A stretch of DNA of 64,000 nucleotides from Platycnemis pennipes (GCA_933228895.1 OW121852.1:53610872-53674871), one strand, 5' to 3'. Positions 23,055-35,640 are shown, numbered from the stretch's first letter. The notes: generated from the letters alone by a model not told the origin. Numbers and translations: made by a program.

Positions 23055-25675
23055 AACAAGTAAAGACGCAGTCACGTTTCCGAAGGAAAGCATAATTTTC
23101 GGCTGCATTGAAACCAATAAAGAAGAAAGTTAAATGAAGCTTTTAGGAAATATCTTTAATGGATAAATACATTACTTATTTTCTATCTAAACGAAGTTGC
23201 ATTGCATTACATTTCCCTAAGATTCCAATTAGAGTATTGTACAACTCAGTGGATTAAATTAGATAAAAATTCAGGGACAATAATATTAGTTACCGTCGAC
23301 AAACGTGTCGGGAACAACAGAGAATTAGAGAAGGATTTAGTAGCCAAGGTTGAAAACCCATATTGAAATAAAGATTCTGAACTAAAGAGTCACAATTTAT
23401 GGAACGTTGTCCGTTAGAATATTTAAGGAAATAAGGATCAAATATGGGATAAAGGCTTAAAAATAAACGCGAAAAGTTAAAATCCTTATTTGTGATTAAC
23501 TTTTTGGATACATACATAATAAAAAATTAATCTATTGATTTTCTTTCCACCCTTTATTCTTTTAAATGCAATCAAAATCTATGATTCCATCGATCTAATT
23601 AATCAGCGAGAATGTTAACTCTTTACAATCATACCACATAGCATTGCGATCAATTTATTCGAGCATTCAATGGTTAGTTACAATTAAAAATTAAATCTTG
23701 GTGATGATATACCGCTTATCTTTCATTATTAGCACACCAAAACAACGTAAAAAAATAGGTTTTGAAAGGAAATAACTCCAGAAAATTATCCTCTGAAACT
23801 CTATCGACCCTTTTTAACTAATAAAAATGATCATATTTACAGCCGTTGGCATTTCTATTTTTACGAATACGGTTTCATTGAAGGGAAGTCACAATTTCTT
23901 AATTACATAGAAGGAACAAAATATTAACCCAAGCACTTCGAATACTGAAATACGAACGAGTGACTGCTGGGTGGCAACGTAAGATAATACGCCAACGATA
24001 CGATCGCTAGCATACTCACTGAGCTACTGGATTTCCTACTTGATGCGGTACTAGTTTGCTACTGTAGTACTGTACTGTACTAGTAGGACCCAGTGGGACC
24101 CAGGGGTCATCTACCAATCACGCTCACGTTACAGACGCTGTACGATCTTCTCTTTTTTTAATTAGTATGGAATCATATGGATTAACCGCTTCATAGCAAG
24201 CACAATGTCGACGATTGTGTGAAACCTCCCAGGATGGTTCCATTCATGCTAGATTCCGGCAGTAGCGGCTAGCACACTAGGTCTTGTGCTGGATCAAATA
24301 GCGTGTGAAACGGGCTTTACTGTTGAAAATTAATGACAATTACATAAATGGAAATAGTATTACTTGTATTCTTTCCACAGTTTTCTCTTCTGGTTTGTTC
24401 ATCAATCAGATATATCGAATGACATCACATTGAAAATACACCAGTATTAGCGGGAAATATTTTTTTATTTTAGATTACTCAGATGATGTCCCTGAAATCG
24501 GAGAAGTCTCTGGATTTTAGAAATACGAAACGCTAATTCCACCCGACGAAAATAACACCCGGTAGATGCATGTCAACATATCGTACTTTTTCGTTGCCAG
24601 TCGACGTGGGTAAATTCAACCAGTATCCGTGATGGCCCACATTTATTTTTATCGCGTTAATAAAGCTGATGAGATACAAACCGTTTAGAATCTTATTTAT
24701 CTTTTACATCTGAACTTTAGAAAATGTTATCGTTAACAAATTATGGCGGTGCGAAGGCGTTCTCGAAGGCAAAACAATAGTAAAACTCTCTAATCCGGTA
24801 CAATGGTGAAAATAGTGCCATAGTACTGTGTTATAACATGACTATCATACTCTAACGTGATTCAGAACGTTGGTAAACTTGGATACACATTGAAAAAACG
24901 GAATTTTTTGCCTGTGTGTTAAATCTAAAGGAAGTGTATGGCTGCAACAATGTTCACATCTAGGAAATAGAATCACAGAAGATCATCTAGAGCAATAATA
25001 TAGGATATTTGCTGGTATTGCTTTAAGTATAAATCAATTTCTTGATAACCTTGCTAGCAAATGGTTGGTGGCCATGCTAGCAATTATTTATTTAGAGCCC
25101 CACCCTGAATTTCAGTGAAAGTATAAATATTTATGAAGAGTTTAGGAGAATAAAAATGCTGATTGAAGAAACCAGAGCTTACCTCTACGGACAATTCAAA
25201 CATACAGAACCGAATTTTGTCGACCGGTTTTTCTGTGAAAACGCACAATGGTCATAACAGACATAAAAAATGCTATATTTTATTTACATACCTTATATCA
25301 TCAAAATGCTACGGGAGTTTGAATTGCGCGGTGTCTATTTATGTCTTTAAGATACACGTCATCTTATTCGAAAGCCTTAAATCTCACAAGTAAGGCTATT
25401 TTGTGAGAGTCCTTTGTTGTCTATTTTTAACATTATCCAGAGCAATTATTATTACACATCTTGAAGTCTGAAGTTTTTATACTTCAATCAGGACTGTCAT
25501 CATATTGTGCTACTTGTGCAAAGGAAGAAATTCAAAAGTATAAATAGTAGAGAGCAATAAGAATAATCATTACAACTGTAATGTTGTAAAGATTATTCGG
25601 ACAGGTACCGACAGGTATAGTTATTTGCTCTATTTGGCATTGACGGGTAACCTGACATGGATCGAAATATTTGGA
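23055..25675. other. A+T-rich DNA, no gene seen
   Basis: Non-coding. The patch 24045-24105 has overlapping short repeats (TACTAGT, GTACTGTACTGTACTAGTA and two GGACCCAG copies). Nothing else recognised. Confidence 0.5.
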
Positions 25676-25682
25676 GTGCTTG

Positions 25683-25910
25683 AAGGATAGGGAAAACCCG
25701 GCGTCGGCGTTAGCACGCTCTTAACGATAGGCATCAAGGGGGTCACGGCTTAATGTCCAATCCGGCGGACGGAGAACTTTATTCTAGGTGCTCCACATAG
25801 AGCATTCAATTGAGGGTACGTATACTAATATAAAATCACTGCCATCGCCGATTTTTAAATCTGCACCTTTGGGATAAGGTGGCAATACTCACACCAACCC
25901 TATCCTCACT
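25683..25910 (-). repeat. tRNA-derived SINE, copy 2
   Basis: On the minus strand it runs from a diverged tRNA-like head (GGGTTGGTGTGAGTATTGCC), through the shared core (CCGCCGGATTGGACATTAAG), to the shared tail (GCTAACGCCGACGCCGGG then TTTTCCC). It aligns along nearly its full length with the copy at 31.8 kb. The B box is badly decayed here. Confidence 0.65.
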
Positions 25911-25929
25911 AATATATTACAATGAACGG

Positions 25930-26800
25930 AGGAAACGTAAGGAGTACAATCCCACAGTAGGCTCGGGCCAAGAAACTTGAAGCCAGTGGGTTTATAAAGC
26001 CCCCTTAATATCACCATGCATCTAAATGCACTAGAAATGCAGAGGCTTTAAGGATCCACTCCGATTTCAAGGGAGAGTTCCGAAGGGATCGTAATATATG
26101 TGTTAGAAATGTTGGGGTGGGGCTAAAAGGTAAGTGGCTGAAGATACACCACCGGAAGACAATTGAAAAATGGAAAGGGAGTAAAGGCATCTTGGTCCGA
26201 GGGCAAAAGGGCGGGACCCGCCCCGGGCAGGAAGGTGTTAGAAAGCCCGCGATATTCTTCTGGCGATAGCCATTCGCGGGGAAGGACTCGCTAATAAGAT
26301 CTAATCATTCAATTTTCGCTCGTAAATGAGACAGGAAGGGCGGAGTGCTGGTGAAGGAGAGAAATAAGGGAACCGGCCCCAGCGGAGTATTGTTACAATG
26401 TGCCGGAAGTTTTTACGAGGGGGTTGGCTCGTAGAAGATGGGTTGATGTTATGGACTTGAATGGACCCGGGGCGTCCGGAGGGAGAACGCTGAGGCACGG
26501 CTGGTTATGTCTGGAAGGGAAGTTAGGACGGTGCCGGCGCGATCCCCGTGGGCGATCCGGAGAGGCTTGTCGGTGGGCGTTTGGAGATTTGCGACCCGCA
26601 ATGGTGAGTGCATTTTGGTAGAGCGAGGTGACTTCTTCGTTGTGAGGCACTCTAGGGAGCGCTCCGATATCGGGTATTGCAGTGGCAGGGGAAGTGCGGC
26701 ACTGAGAGTGGGCGCGATGAATGGAAGGAGACTTGGGGGAGGAGGAATTGGTAAAGAGTGCACGTTAACAGCCGATTGACGGATGGCTATTTAAGGACGT
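25930..26800. other. GC-rich, purine-biased island with strong donor site
   Basis: 26130-26400 is G/A rich and 26400-26760 is GC and CpG rich. A near-consensus donor, CAATG|GTGAGTGC, follows 26603 on the plus strand, so a first exon ending there is possible. The frame leading to it has no ATG start and unrecognised sequence, and frames on the other strand are also open, so I do not call a coding region. Confidence 0.3.
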
Positions 26801-26809
26801 GGTTATTCT

Positions 26810-28415
26810 TACGTGAAAATTTATCAGCGCTGCAAAGTAACTTGAAATCTAAATATAAATATGACCTACTAGTCTCGCGTCGAGGGCTAAAAAATTCTTT
26901 TAAAATAACTGCCGTCAAGGTCATATTTACCAAATTAACCAAATTAATTAAATTGGTCACAAGTTTTGAATGCCCTGGCCGATCAGGTGACAGATTGACT
27001 TCTAAATAGCATTATCGAAGGTTATGTGCTCATGAAGCGATCTTATGCTACAGAACAGAGAGATCGTATGCCTGAAGGGTTTGATGATTTTCAAATGGCA
27101 AAAAATAAGTATTATACAAATAATTTTTCAAATATTACTTTATGACATTTTTCAGATCTTTTACCAAGGTTAATTGATTTGATCACTACTCAATCTTATC
27201 TAAAAACTTTCGAACCAAATTTCGAATCTGGCATCGGTTATTTCTGTTATTTTCTGGCATCTGTTTCTCAATATCCATATAACGTCTACACATTTCAATG
27301 GCCTAAGTCCTTCAGCCTTGTCTTCCTTGCCTTGTAGATGGCCGGGTAGAAATAGGGGAAAGACAGTTTGAGTGGCAGTGGGCGTCATTATGGACCAAGG
27401 TGAAGTTAGAGGCTCCGCCTTCTATTGAGCGGCGAACGTCAATGTGTCAAACGTCATAAATAAAAGCAATAATTCCACTCAATGCAGACGTGTTTCTTAT
27501 GTGGGGATTGAAAATGGAAGAATGGCCTCTTTCATGAAGTATTCATCAGGTGACGGATAAGCATTTTTATATTTTTTTAATACTTACATTAGAGTCCTCA
27601 ACAGTGTGGAAAAGCAATATTTGTGGTCACGAATCATAACTTCTTTAAATTTCAGTTTGCAAACACCACCTTAAGGCTGGTCTGGGCTATTATACACTGT
27701 AAGTATCTGTGCTGATATTTTAAAGGGCTAATTAATCAAAATGTAAAATATTTGTAACGAGAAAAACATCCCTGCCGTCCTGATTAAATGCGAAAAACTT
27801 GGGGATGAGAACAAAATAATATTCGAAAGTATTTACTATTTGTCCTTAATGCTATTTTTGGACCTAGTGTATTCCGAACTCGAGAATAATAATTAACAAT
27901 AAATTGTCACGTTTGAGCTAATGACCATGCGTCAATAATTTGCTACATGCTACACGGGCTCCATAAATTTCCAGCTTGCACGTCAGAGCCACATAGATTT
28001 GAGAATGATAATTGGTGAAACTGATGACCGATGTTTTTTTAATCGCCTTTCCTTTTTCTGAGTCCCCTTTCCCACCTGCTTTCTCCTTCCTTCATGAGTA
28101 GCAGTACATGCCTAGTAGCACAAGAAAAGGCCCGATGTGAAAGGATCAGGTGTGATCACTGGGGAGGATCGAGAAGAGAGTCGCTCACTAACTATTGCAT
28201 ACCGCGTTCCGCACGAGCATCCATATTCCTTGAGTTGGCTTGAGAGTGCTTTTGATCAAATTTCAGAAAATGCTTCATAACTACAACTGCCCCAGTGCTT
28301 TGACCTGCATGCTAGTGAACAAAGCCAAAACTTTTGCAATAATGTCAATATTTCGGTATAAAATGCGCATATTGCATGTTTTATTTTGAATCCAGTGGAA
28401 AATGTGTGCACAACA
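26810..28415. other. A+T-rich DNA, no gene seen
   Basis: No recognised element. A short AG/GT-bounded open segment at 27656-27698 is discussed under rejected items. Confidence 0.5.
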
Positions 28416-28424
28416 GGAGCGCAA

Positions 28425-28480
28425 CAACGGGGGGGGGAGGGGAAATGGGGGGACATTGCACCCCCCAGAATTCAGAGGTT
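28425..28480. repeat. G-run/C-run sequence resembling one end of a MITE
   Basis: Long G runs, then ACATTGCACCCCCCAG, resemble the subterminal part of the elements at 28.98 and 55.64 kb. No matching opposite end was found between here and 28.97 kb, so it may be a solo end. Confidence 0.25.
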
Positions 28481-28976
28481 GTGGCTCATTTTTTAATGGA
28501 CACTCCCCGATTTGTAAAATTATTGCTAGCGACTACGCTCTGATTTTGAACGCTGCACAAAATTGGGACAGTCTACGGTGAACTCTCGTTAGGACGTTCC
28601 TTGATAGCACGTTTTTCTTGTAGGCACGTTCGTTTCCTCAGATCCGCGTCACAATGCATGTAAATAATACTAGTTAGGACGTTTTACTTACCTCTTTTCA
28701 CGTTCAAAGGAGGACCAAACCAAAATTTTCCCAGGAAAATAATATCCGTATGGGTTGATTTGACGATGAATATCTTGCAAAAGGTTTAAATCTTACACTA
28801 AAATGATAGTTATTGCTTAAAAAAATACTTAAATAGGGATGATATGGTGAAAAAATGTTTGTGTAGAATTAAAAGGGCACCTAAAAGCCCCGAATTTAAT
28901 CGCGATGTTCGTTTGTTTTACAAGTGTCGCTTGATACAAGGTCGTCTCAACATACATGCCGTTCACTCACTCCTAT

Positions 28977-29243
28977 AGGCACATAGCCAGGGGAGGGGGG
29001 CATCAGCCCCCCGAAATTTTTTTCCAATAATTTTGTCGTTCTGATTTTAGCAGTGAACTTTACTATAGTGAGGAGAGATATGGGCACTGTAATAGTAAGA
29101 ACCAAGCACTGAAAACTAAGGGAAGATATTTGTAACATGCAAGCACCAAATGGGCAAGGCTGATTTGTTTCAAGTTACGCCAATTTCCCCACCCCCTCCT
29201 CCCCCCTCTCCCCAAACAAATTTTTGGCTACGTAGGTACCTAC
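28977..29243. mobile_element. hAT-like MITE with 8-bp target-site duplication
   Basis: The left end reads AGGCACATAGCCAGGGG. The right end, read inward, is GTAGGTACCTACGTAGCC, giving imperfect inverted termini that share the AGCC core. The element is flanked by ACTCCTAT at 28969-28976 and ACTTCTAT at 29244-29251, an 8-bp duplication with one mismatch, as expected for hAT insertions. Subterminal G/C runs and GAAATTTTT are typical of these elements. It has no coding capacity at 267 bp. Confidence 0.6.
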
Positions 29244-29244
29244 A

Positions 29245-30870
29245 CTTCTATGATGTCACGAGAGTTGATCCGACGAGAACTCGTAGCGCGGAGAAATGCG
29301 AGATGTATTTTGTTAGAATACGTTTGCTCATTTAACGTGGTAATTCGATCTATTTTCATTCCACTAATAATGTTACATCGCTTACCTGTTATACACTTAC
29401 CACCCTCATCCCAATTTGAATAAAACAACCTAAATATGATAATAATTTAGGCGTTCACGGAAACAACTTTTACTAGATTTTGTAACATTTTGCCGTTTTA
29501 TTGCATCTCTTTTATTTTTTCATTAATTATTCACAAGAATTTTGCTCATTGTCCCAATATTTTTCTTATCAGCATTGTAAGTGACATTCAAATTCAAACT
29601 GCTCCTACTCAAAAACTTACGGCACACAGCGCTTTTCCCCCCCCATCTGAAATTCGTAAGAATACGTTTTACACGCCTATAGGCGTGTATTATTATATAA
29701 TATATTATTATTTAAAAAGCGCGCATTAGATTTGATGGTTTCAGGCGTTACTTTATGGTTCGTCGAAACCATGCTCGTAGTGTGAGATAAATAACTGTGG
29801 AAATACCAAGTTTATTCAAACATCCATTATGTTAAGCACACAACAGAGTAAATAATTTTATTTTTCAACATGAGAAACTAAAAATTTACTTAAGAAGACC
29901 ATAAAAATTGTTTTTGATTTACCTAAGTTTTGCAGTGTATTTTTCCATTTCAAGTTTGTTCTGCTAAAAACGTATTGTTACACAATATAACTTATTCATA
30001 CACATGATTGGATAGATAAATTTCTCGCCAGGGCAGCTTACACCGACCCTTTTGCCGACTCCTTCACATAAAACTGTAGCTCTTCATTGAATTTTTATCA
30101 GTGTTTCCGAAAAGTGGAACAAGCGTGCAACATGAAAATTGTCGTCAGTAACAGTTATATTAAGTTGGAAACTTCATTTAGTTCTAAGCAAGTAAAACTG
30201 CATAATAATAACGCTCTTGAGGTTTTCTTGATTCAAAATGTTCTCGGTGCCATTAAACCACGAATACACAGTGGATGACAATGGTGATAAGAAACAAAAA
30301 GCTGATCCAGCAATCAGCAGCCTTTAGTTTCTGCTGTCAATCTCAGACTAAGGTGAAGAATACTGAGAAAATACTATTGCGAACATTAAGAAAACAAATT
30401 AAGTTATACTAAATGACAACAGTTACGAGGAAAATAAAAGGAATTTGACTTGCAACCTAGTATGCCAAGGTAAAGATTGAAATAGGCATGTTAATTACCG
30501 TCTAATTTTATCTTACCACCGTTAACTTCACCGTTTTAGGATTTCAAAACCACAAAGATTCATATAAAATAGTAATATTGCCTAAAAAATGCAAATACTT
30601 ACGCTAACTACTACTACAAAACGCTAATCCGTACGATTAAAATAGCACGTTTCACTCTCCCAACCATGAGTATACAAATGTCAACAGTAAAAGTCCTATA
30701 AATAAGCCGGTAAAAAATTGAGCAACACCTTTCGGCCAGATTTCTTTCGTGATGCAAAAGAGATTTTTCGTCCCATGCAGCAGGCCTGTATATCGAGACG
30801 GCCTTGCTAGATATCAAAACTAGGCGAGTACCAATACTTCCCGACATTAATTGTGAGACAGCTGCTTAGC
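29245..30870. other. A+T-rich DNA with a perfect palindrome, no gene seen
   Basis: Apart from the 20-nt palindrome at 29670-29689 nothing is recognised. The 77-codon minus-strand frame at 30614-30847 has no known motif. Confidence 0.5.
29670..29689. repeat. Perfect 20-nt palindrome
   Basis: TACACGCCTATAGGCGTGTA is identical to its reverse complement over all 20 bases. It is followed by an A+T-rich TATTATATAATATATTATTA run. It may be a symmetric protein-binding site or a cruciform centre. Confidence 0.6.
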
Positions 30871-30877
30871 ATTAGCA

Positions 30878-31084
30878 TTGGGAAAGTCTGAGGTGAAAAG
30901 AAAATTACTTATTGAAAAGCTCAACCTCCTACAAAAATTAGACAAAAATCCACGTATTAAGCGTGTTGAAATAGCGGCAAAAATTGAAGTTCTGCCATCA
31001 ATAATGAACTCGAGATCATTCTACTCAACTCATACGTTGTTCGGCGTTTCCGCCTTCGCTCTCAATACGTTTTCAAAAATATAA
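30878..31084 (+). pseudogene. Tigger/CENP-B-like transposase N-terminal remnant
   Basis: The 68-codon plus-strand frame starts MGKSEVKRKLLIEKLNLLQK and continues LDKNPRIKRVEIAAKIEVLP, then SIMNS. This matches the layout of the N-terminal psq/CENP-B helix-turn-helix of pogo/Tigger transposases: KRKxL at the start, a leucine-rich first helix, then a K-x-x-IA helix and a P-S-x-x-N/S turn. After residue 45 the similarity is lost, and the frame ends at a TAA within 25 codons. No DDE catalytic domain is visible downstream, so it is a truncated, dead copy or a small exapted exon. Confidence 0.55.
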
Positions 31085-31089
31085 AATTA

Positions 31090-31745
31090 AAATAAAGTAT
31101 TGCGGCATATTCAAGTGTTATGACGTTAATAGATTCTCATTACAAATTTTAAATTGATGACGAAGGTGTTTACGTGCTTCTAATGTTGCATACTTACGGA
31201 GAAAACCCGGTTTTTAAATTTGCTAGAATAACTTAAACGAATATAAGTAAATCATTTGAAACTCAAAGAACATCATGAAATAAATACAATTCATATTCTA
31301 TCGTAATTCCCTTTCATTTGTGCATTTCATATTGTTATGACAACCGCCAAAGTGACGCTACCCTCTGCGACTCAAAACATATTGTGCTATTTTTAATCCT
31401 CACGGCAAAGAGATGCCACAAAAATGATTATTAAAAAATTCTCTACCTGCATTAAACGAAAGACTGAATTATCTACACGCTGATGTGCTCTGCATGAATA
31501 TCACTTCTTCCGTTTTTTAGATATAAATCCTTCACTTGAGCCTTTTCGCGTGGACTGTATATACAAAACGTGCTTTTTGGTCATTATCGTCGTAATTAAT
31601 TATTGAGTGCCCACCAATGTAAGGTATCGTACGTATTTTTTTGAGAGGTGTAACAATTGTAAATGAAACTTTGCTATAATGAATGAACTACGGATAACTT
31701 GACGGAGAGGATAGGTGGGTAACTAGTTAAAGCTAGTTTTCAGGA
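31090..31745. other. A+T-rich DNA, no gene seen
   Basis: No further transposase reading frame or terminal repeat could be matched to the remnant just upstream. Confidence 0.5.
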
Positions 31746-31750
31746 AATGG

Positions 31751-31973
31751 AGGAAGGGTGGAGAGAAACCCGGCGCTAGCTTTAGCCCTCTCTTAACGTA
31801 AAGAGCCAACGCGACCACGGCTTAACGTCCCATCCGACGGACAGAGTTCTGAACTCGAATTCTCTCTACTAAGCACTCAATTAGAGATCGGTATACTAGT
31901 GAAAAATCTCCTGGGATCCGAACTCGGGCCCTCGAGGGGAGGCCAATACTCCAACATGCCAACCCGATCCCCA
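31751..31973 (-). repeat. tRNA-derived SINE, copy 3 (best-preserved head)
   Basis: Minus strand: GGGTTGGCATGTTGGAG (A-box region), then GAGTTCGGATCCCAGG (B box), then the core CCGTCGGATGGGACGTTAAG, then the tail GCTAGCGCCGGGTTTCTCTC. All four blocks recur in the same order in the other copies. A pol III-transcribed, LINE-mobilised short element is the usual interpretation of a tRNA-like head on a conserved core. Confidence 0.75.
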
Positions 31974-31979
31974 CCGTCA

Positions 31980-34020
31980 ATTGGTACCAGTGTCACAAAG
32001 TGATAGGAAACGAAGTGAAGTGCTATCTGCTATTTGAAGACTATCACTGCTATTACTCGGAGATGGGAAGGGCACATTTCCCATTTCAACGGCGTATATC
32101 CCTCTCCCGTGTCTTTAGAAAGGATAGATAACATATTTTAGAGGTAAAATCTTGAAATTAATCCAACAGTTTTCGTAATTGAAATCACACCTGGAGTAAA
32201 GACGCCTAAGTCACAATTAACATGCAAAATAACAGTAGATATGAGCACTAGTGTACCTCCTGAAAACTATTCTGGAAAACTGCACAGGATATGGGGAATC
32301 TGATGGAGACTATTAGAATCTTTGCCACACATTGAATAAACGTTTATGGATACCTTACCATTTCATCGTTCCTTCCTCGAATCAGTGAGTACCGCAGAGG
32401 ATAATGCACACTCTTCCACAGTTCCGTCATTTTGCAGTATATATTTGCAGATTCTTCTGGTTTTCTATAGTGATTACGATTTGAGATTGGTCACGGCAAA
32501 AAATACATCTCGCTTCAATCATACTCAAAACCTTCACACAAAGGTGAAGTAAATAACCATTATAATCCTGGTAAACTCAGATGATCATGTACCAACCAGA
32601 ACCGTCACCTCCAAAAGATCACTCACTACTGACTTCATAAGAATCGATGGCATATGCTCGTCCCTCCTTCCATCTTGCATCCAACTCAATAAACTGAGCC
32701 TGAACTGAAGAACAAAATATAAACTGAGCACAGCGTCCCCTACTGTCATCGTCCTCCCATATTGAGTTACCAAATATGTAACAGTGAGCTTTCTGGTTTT
32801 TTTGGAGTAGATGGATTGATGTCAGTGGAAAGGAGAGACGAAGTAGACAGAAATGGGTCATATTTCAAGTGTAAAAAAGGTCGGGATCTGTGTCTAGGAA
32901 CTACTGGTGCACGTTGCACGTTGAGCCACGAAGTGTGACTCATGACGCAGGTATACGATTACCGCTGTGATATTATTTTTTTACTCCAGAAAAATCTTCT
33001 ACCTCTAGGGTATTTCAAAATACGAACCTGTGAAAACAATCTGACAATTGAATGTTATGTAGCAATAGTAGCAGCGTGAAGTAGTTGTGGTAGCGTGTAA
33101 TTTAAAAATAATAAATAATTGAACTAACGATCGCAATATACATTGAATTAGTGGAAATAAGAACCATGAGCAATTTCACTAACACGCTTGGGAGCAAAGT
33201 ATTCAATGCAAAAGATAAGGTTACCCTTTTCCGCAAGTGATGCAATGATTCCCGGACCTATACCAATCTTCCCAGAATGATTCATATGATACCATATTTA
33301 AACAGCTTTAAGCTTATGATTTTTAGGTTTAGGCATAGGCATTGCAGCTTGACGTTACTATCTGCCTAAACACGAAAGTGACGCCGATAATGTCTATTAT
33401 ATACGGAAGAATCAAAACATCTGCATTTCATAATTATTTTGAATATTGATATAGTGCAATTATATTACATAAACACGCAATTTTGTGAACGCGTCGTTCG
33501 CCCTTGTCCTTTATTGTGCGTACCTCATAATTAGCCCTACATATATGTTCAAAATGTTTTCCTTAGGTGCGACCCGACCAAACGTTACACACAAATTCAC
33601 AAGAAATCAAAATTTGACACCTATGAAATCGGTGCTGCATTGTCAGTATGAAATGACGCATTCATCCAATCCAAGCTGATGGATTCATCCAATACTTCCG
33701 TCAATAAAATGAAAAGGGCAATTATGTTTTTGTTCGGGCTATGTGATATTCATTACATGAATTAAGTAAACGAATGCTTGCTACATGATTTGAGTTAGAG
33801 AACTGAACATTTTAGCGAGAGCTGCTACATGTTTTAGGCTGGAGCATTGAGCAGCCTATAGCGAGAAATATGATTACGTCCGGAATGGTGGCTTGAATGA
33901 TAGTAGTCCAATTAGGACATTTCAGGATATAACATGCAAATTAGAAATAAAAATTAAAAAGTGAATAGAATAGCAGCCAGTATTGATCTGGGAGCGGCAA
34001 TCATCGAAAGATAAAAATTT
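31980..34020. other. A+T-rich DNA, no gene seen
   Basis: Short frames at 32346, 32585, 32619 and 33485 have no recognisable content. A small inverted repeat, GTTTAGGCA with TGCCTAAAC, lies near 33328-33372. Confidence 0.5.
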
Positions 34021-34219
34021 ATAGCATTGCGTGAGCCGTTAAAAGCGGTTGATATAAAGGTTTCCGATCTGTGCATTGGATTCAGAGACCACATCGGTAC
34101 AACCCTCCTGCCCGTGGAATCCATTTCGAAAAATCACATTGCATGCACCGCGCCAACTCACTTAGTGATCTGCCTCCATCTCAAGAGGGCGCATGAACCC
34201 GCTGTCGAGGACTGCTGAG

Positions 34220-34445
34220 GCTCCGCGGTGAAAAAAGACCGGGACGGGTTGAGAGGAGGAAGGAGGAAGCAGTTGCGGGGAGGCGGATGGGGGGGGAGAG
34301 AGAGAGAGAGAGTTGACGATAATGCGCGCGAGGAGATTAGAGAAGAGAATTGGATGGGAGGGGAGAGGGGACACATTTGAGCTAAAGACGATTACAGGAG
34401 AGGAAGAAGAGGGAGAGCTGAAGGCGCTAGAGTAGGAAGTAACAG
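34220..34445 (+). other. Purine-rich tract with (GA)n run
   Basis: G/A-biased plus strand with a GA-dinucleotide run at about 34297-34312 and G runs before it. It is followed by a pyrimidine-rich stretch (about 34550-34720). GAGA-type motifs are clustered here. Confidence 0.55.
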
Positions 34446-34449
34446 CGCA

Positions 34450-35315
34450 TATATATCTCGAGGTAAGAGCTTGTCTCTTAGACGTACGATGCCATGTTCA
34501 CGGCACCTAGCTCTTTACGGCACATGAGAAACAAAAGGCCTTATACTCCATCTCCCGCTCTCCCCCAACTCCCTCCGTTCCTCATTTAGCACTATCTCCT
34601 CCCCTCAGCCGTAACCACCCACCCGACGCATCCTCGCCGCATTCTAGCTCATCTTTGTCCCACAACGGCTTCACCCTCGATCTTTTTTCATGCATTCCCT
34701 CCCTCCGCCCACACATTTATATATTCTTGGGAAGATTCCTCACCGCAATTATTATTTTACTTCTTTTCATTTTACCATCGATTTTTAGGCGGACATTAGT
34801 TGACAGAAAAATAATTGCGTGCGCTTGTCACTAAAATTGTCTCCTATAATTATGTCACTATATAAAATACGAATAAATAGACGGCAAGCATATTCCAGTG
34901 CTGGATAAAAAAGATCAGGATTGTTGTTTCAGTAAAAAGATGCATTTATAAATCAGTCTTGCAGGTGGAAAATGTATATTTAAAAAAATGTATATTAATA
35001 TGGCAGCGTGAAGCAACGGACGAATCGGTTCGGTCCAATTCGCCTTAATTGCTGTTATTGTTAGGGGTGACGGCTGAAAGCTGAGACCATTCAAGAATAG
35101 GCATGGACAGGATTTTCATTCCACAAAAACATTAAGATGAACCGACCTCAGTATCAAAAAGGACAATCATTCTCAAGGTTCCGATTATTTTCAGTCTCTG
35201 CTAATAACTAGTAAAAGGATGGAGTGTGCATTTTGTATTGGAATATTATCCAACGGACTTCATGAAATTTCATTCAACCAGGAGTTCAACCCTTGGGATC
35301 AGTTGCCCATCGATT
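34450..35315. other. Pyrimidine-rich then A+T-rich DNA, no gene seen
   Basis: C/T bias to about 34720, then ordinary A+T-rich sequence. No element recognised. Confidence 0.45.
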
Positions 35316-35321
35316 TCTATT

Positions 35322-35640
35322 GGGAAGGAGGAAACTGTGGAGAGTAACCCGGGGTCGGAGTTATTCTGCTCTTCACGAAAGGTGTCCACTGTTTAACGTC
35401 CTATCCAAAGCACGGAGTAATGAGCATGAAGTTCGCATTGCTGTGTGTTGGAAATCCCCTAAATCGTGGAAATCCGAGGAAAAATTCATCCACGAATATG
35501 TCTTCATGAAAACGTTAAATTTTCCACATGGCACTATGGTAGGGACCGACATTACTCCGAAAAAAGTTTAGCACAGCTCGGATTTGAACCGAGACCGTCA
35601 GAATGGATAGCTGTAACCTCCACTCTAACCCGATCATCTA
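35322..35640 (-). repeat. tRNA-derived SINE, copy 4 (longer, with internal extra sequence)
   Basis: Minus strand: GGGTTAGAGTGGAGG (A box region), then CTCGGTTCAAATCCGAGC, a textbook B box inside a perfect T-arm-like stem. The core (GATAGGACGTTAAACAGTGG) and the tail (CGACCCCGGGTTACTCTCC) follow, but about 100 more bases lie between head and core than in other copies. The extra part includes TTTCCACGATTTAGGGGATT. It may be a subfamily variant or an old insertion. Confidence 0.65.

Noticed and set aside
22919..23117. Minus-strand frame overlapping the exon candidate at 22.9 kb
   Set aside because: Also open, but its splice-like signals are weaker; kept only as a caution for the plus-strand call.
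27656..27698. 43-nt segment between ATTTCAG and GTAAGTATC with one open frame
   Set aside because: Both splice-like sites are good, but 14 codons cannot be judged and such pairs arise often by chance in 64 kb.
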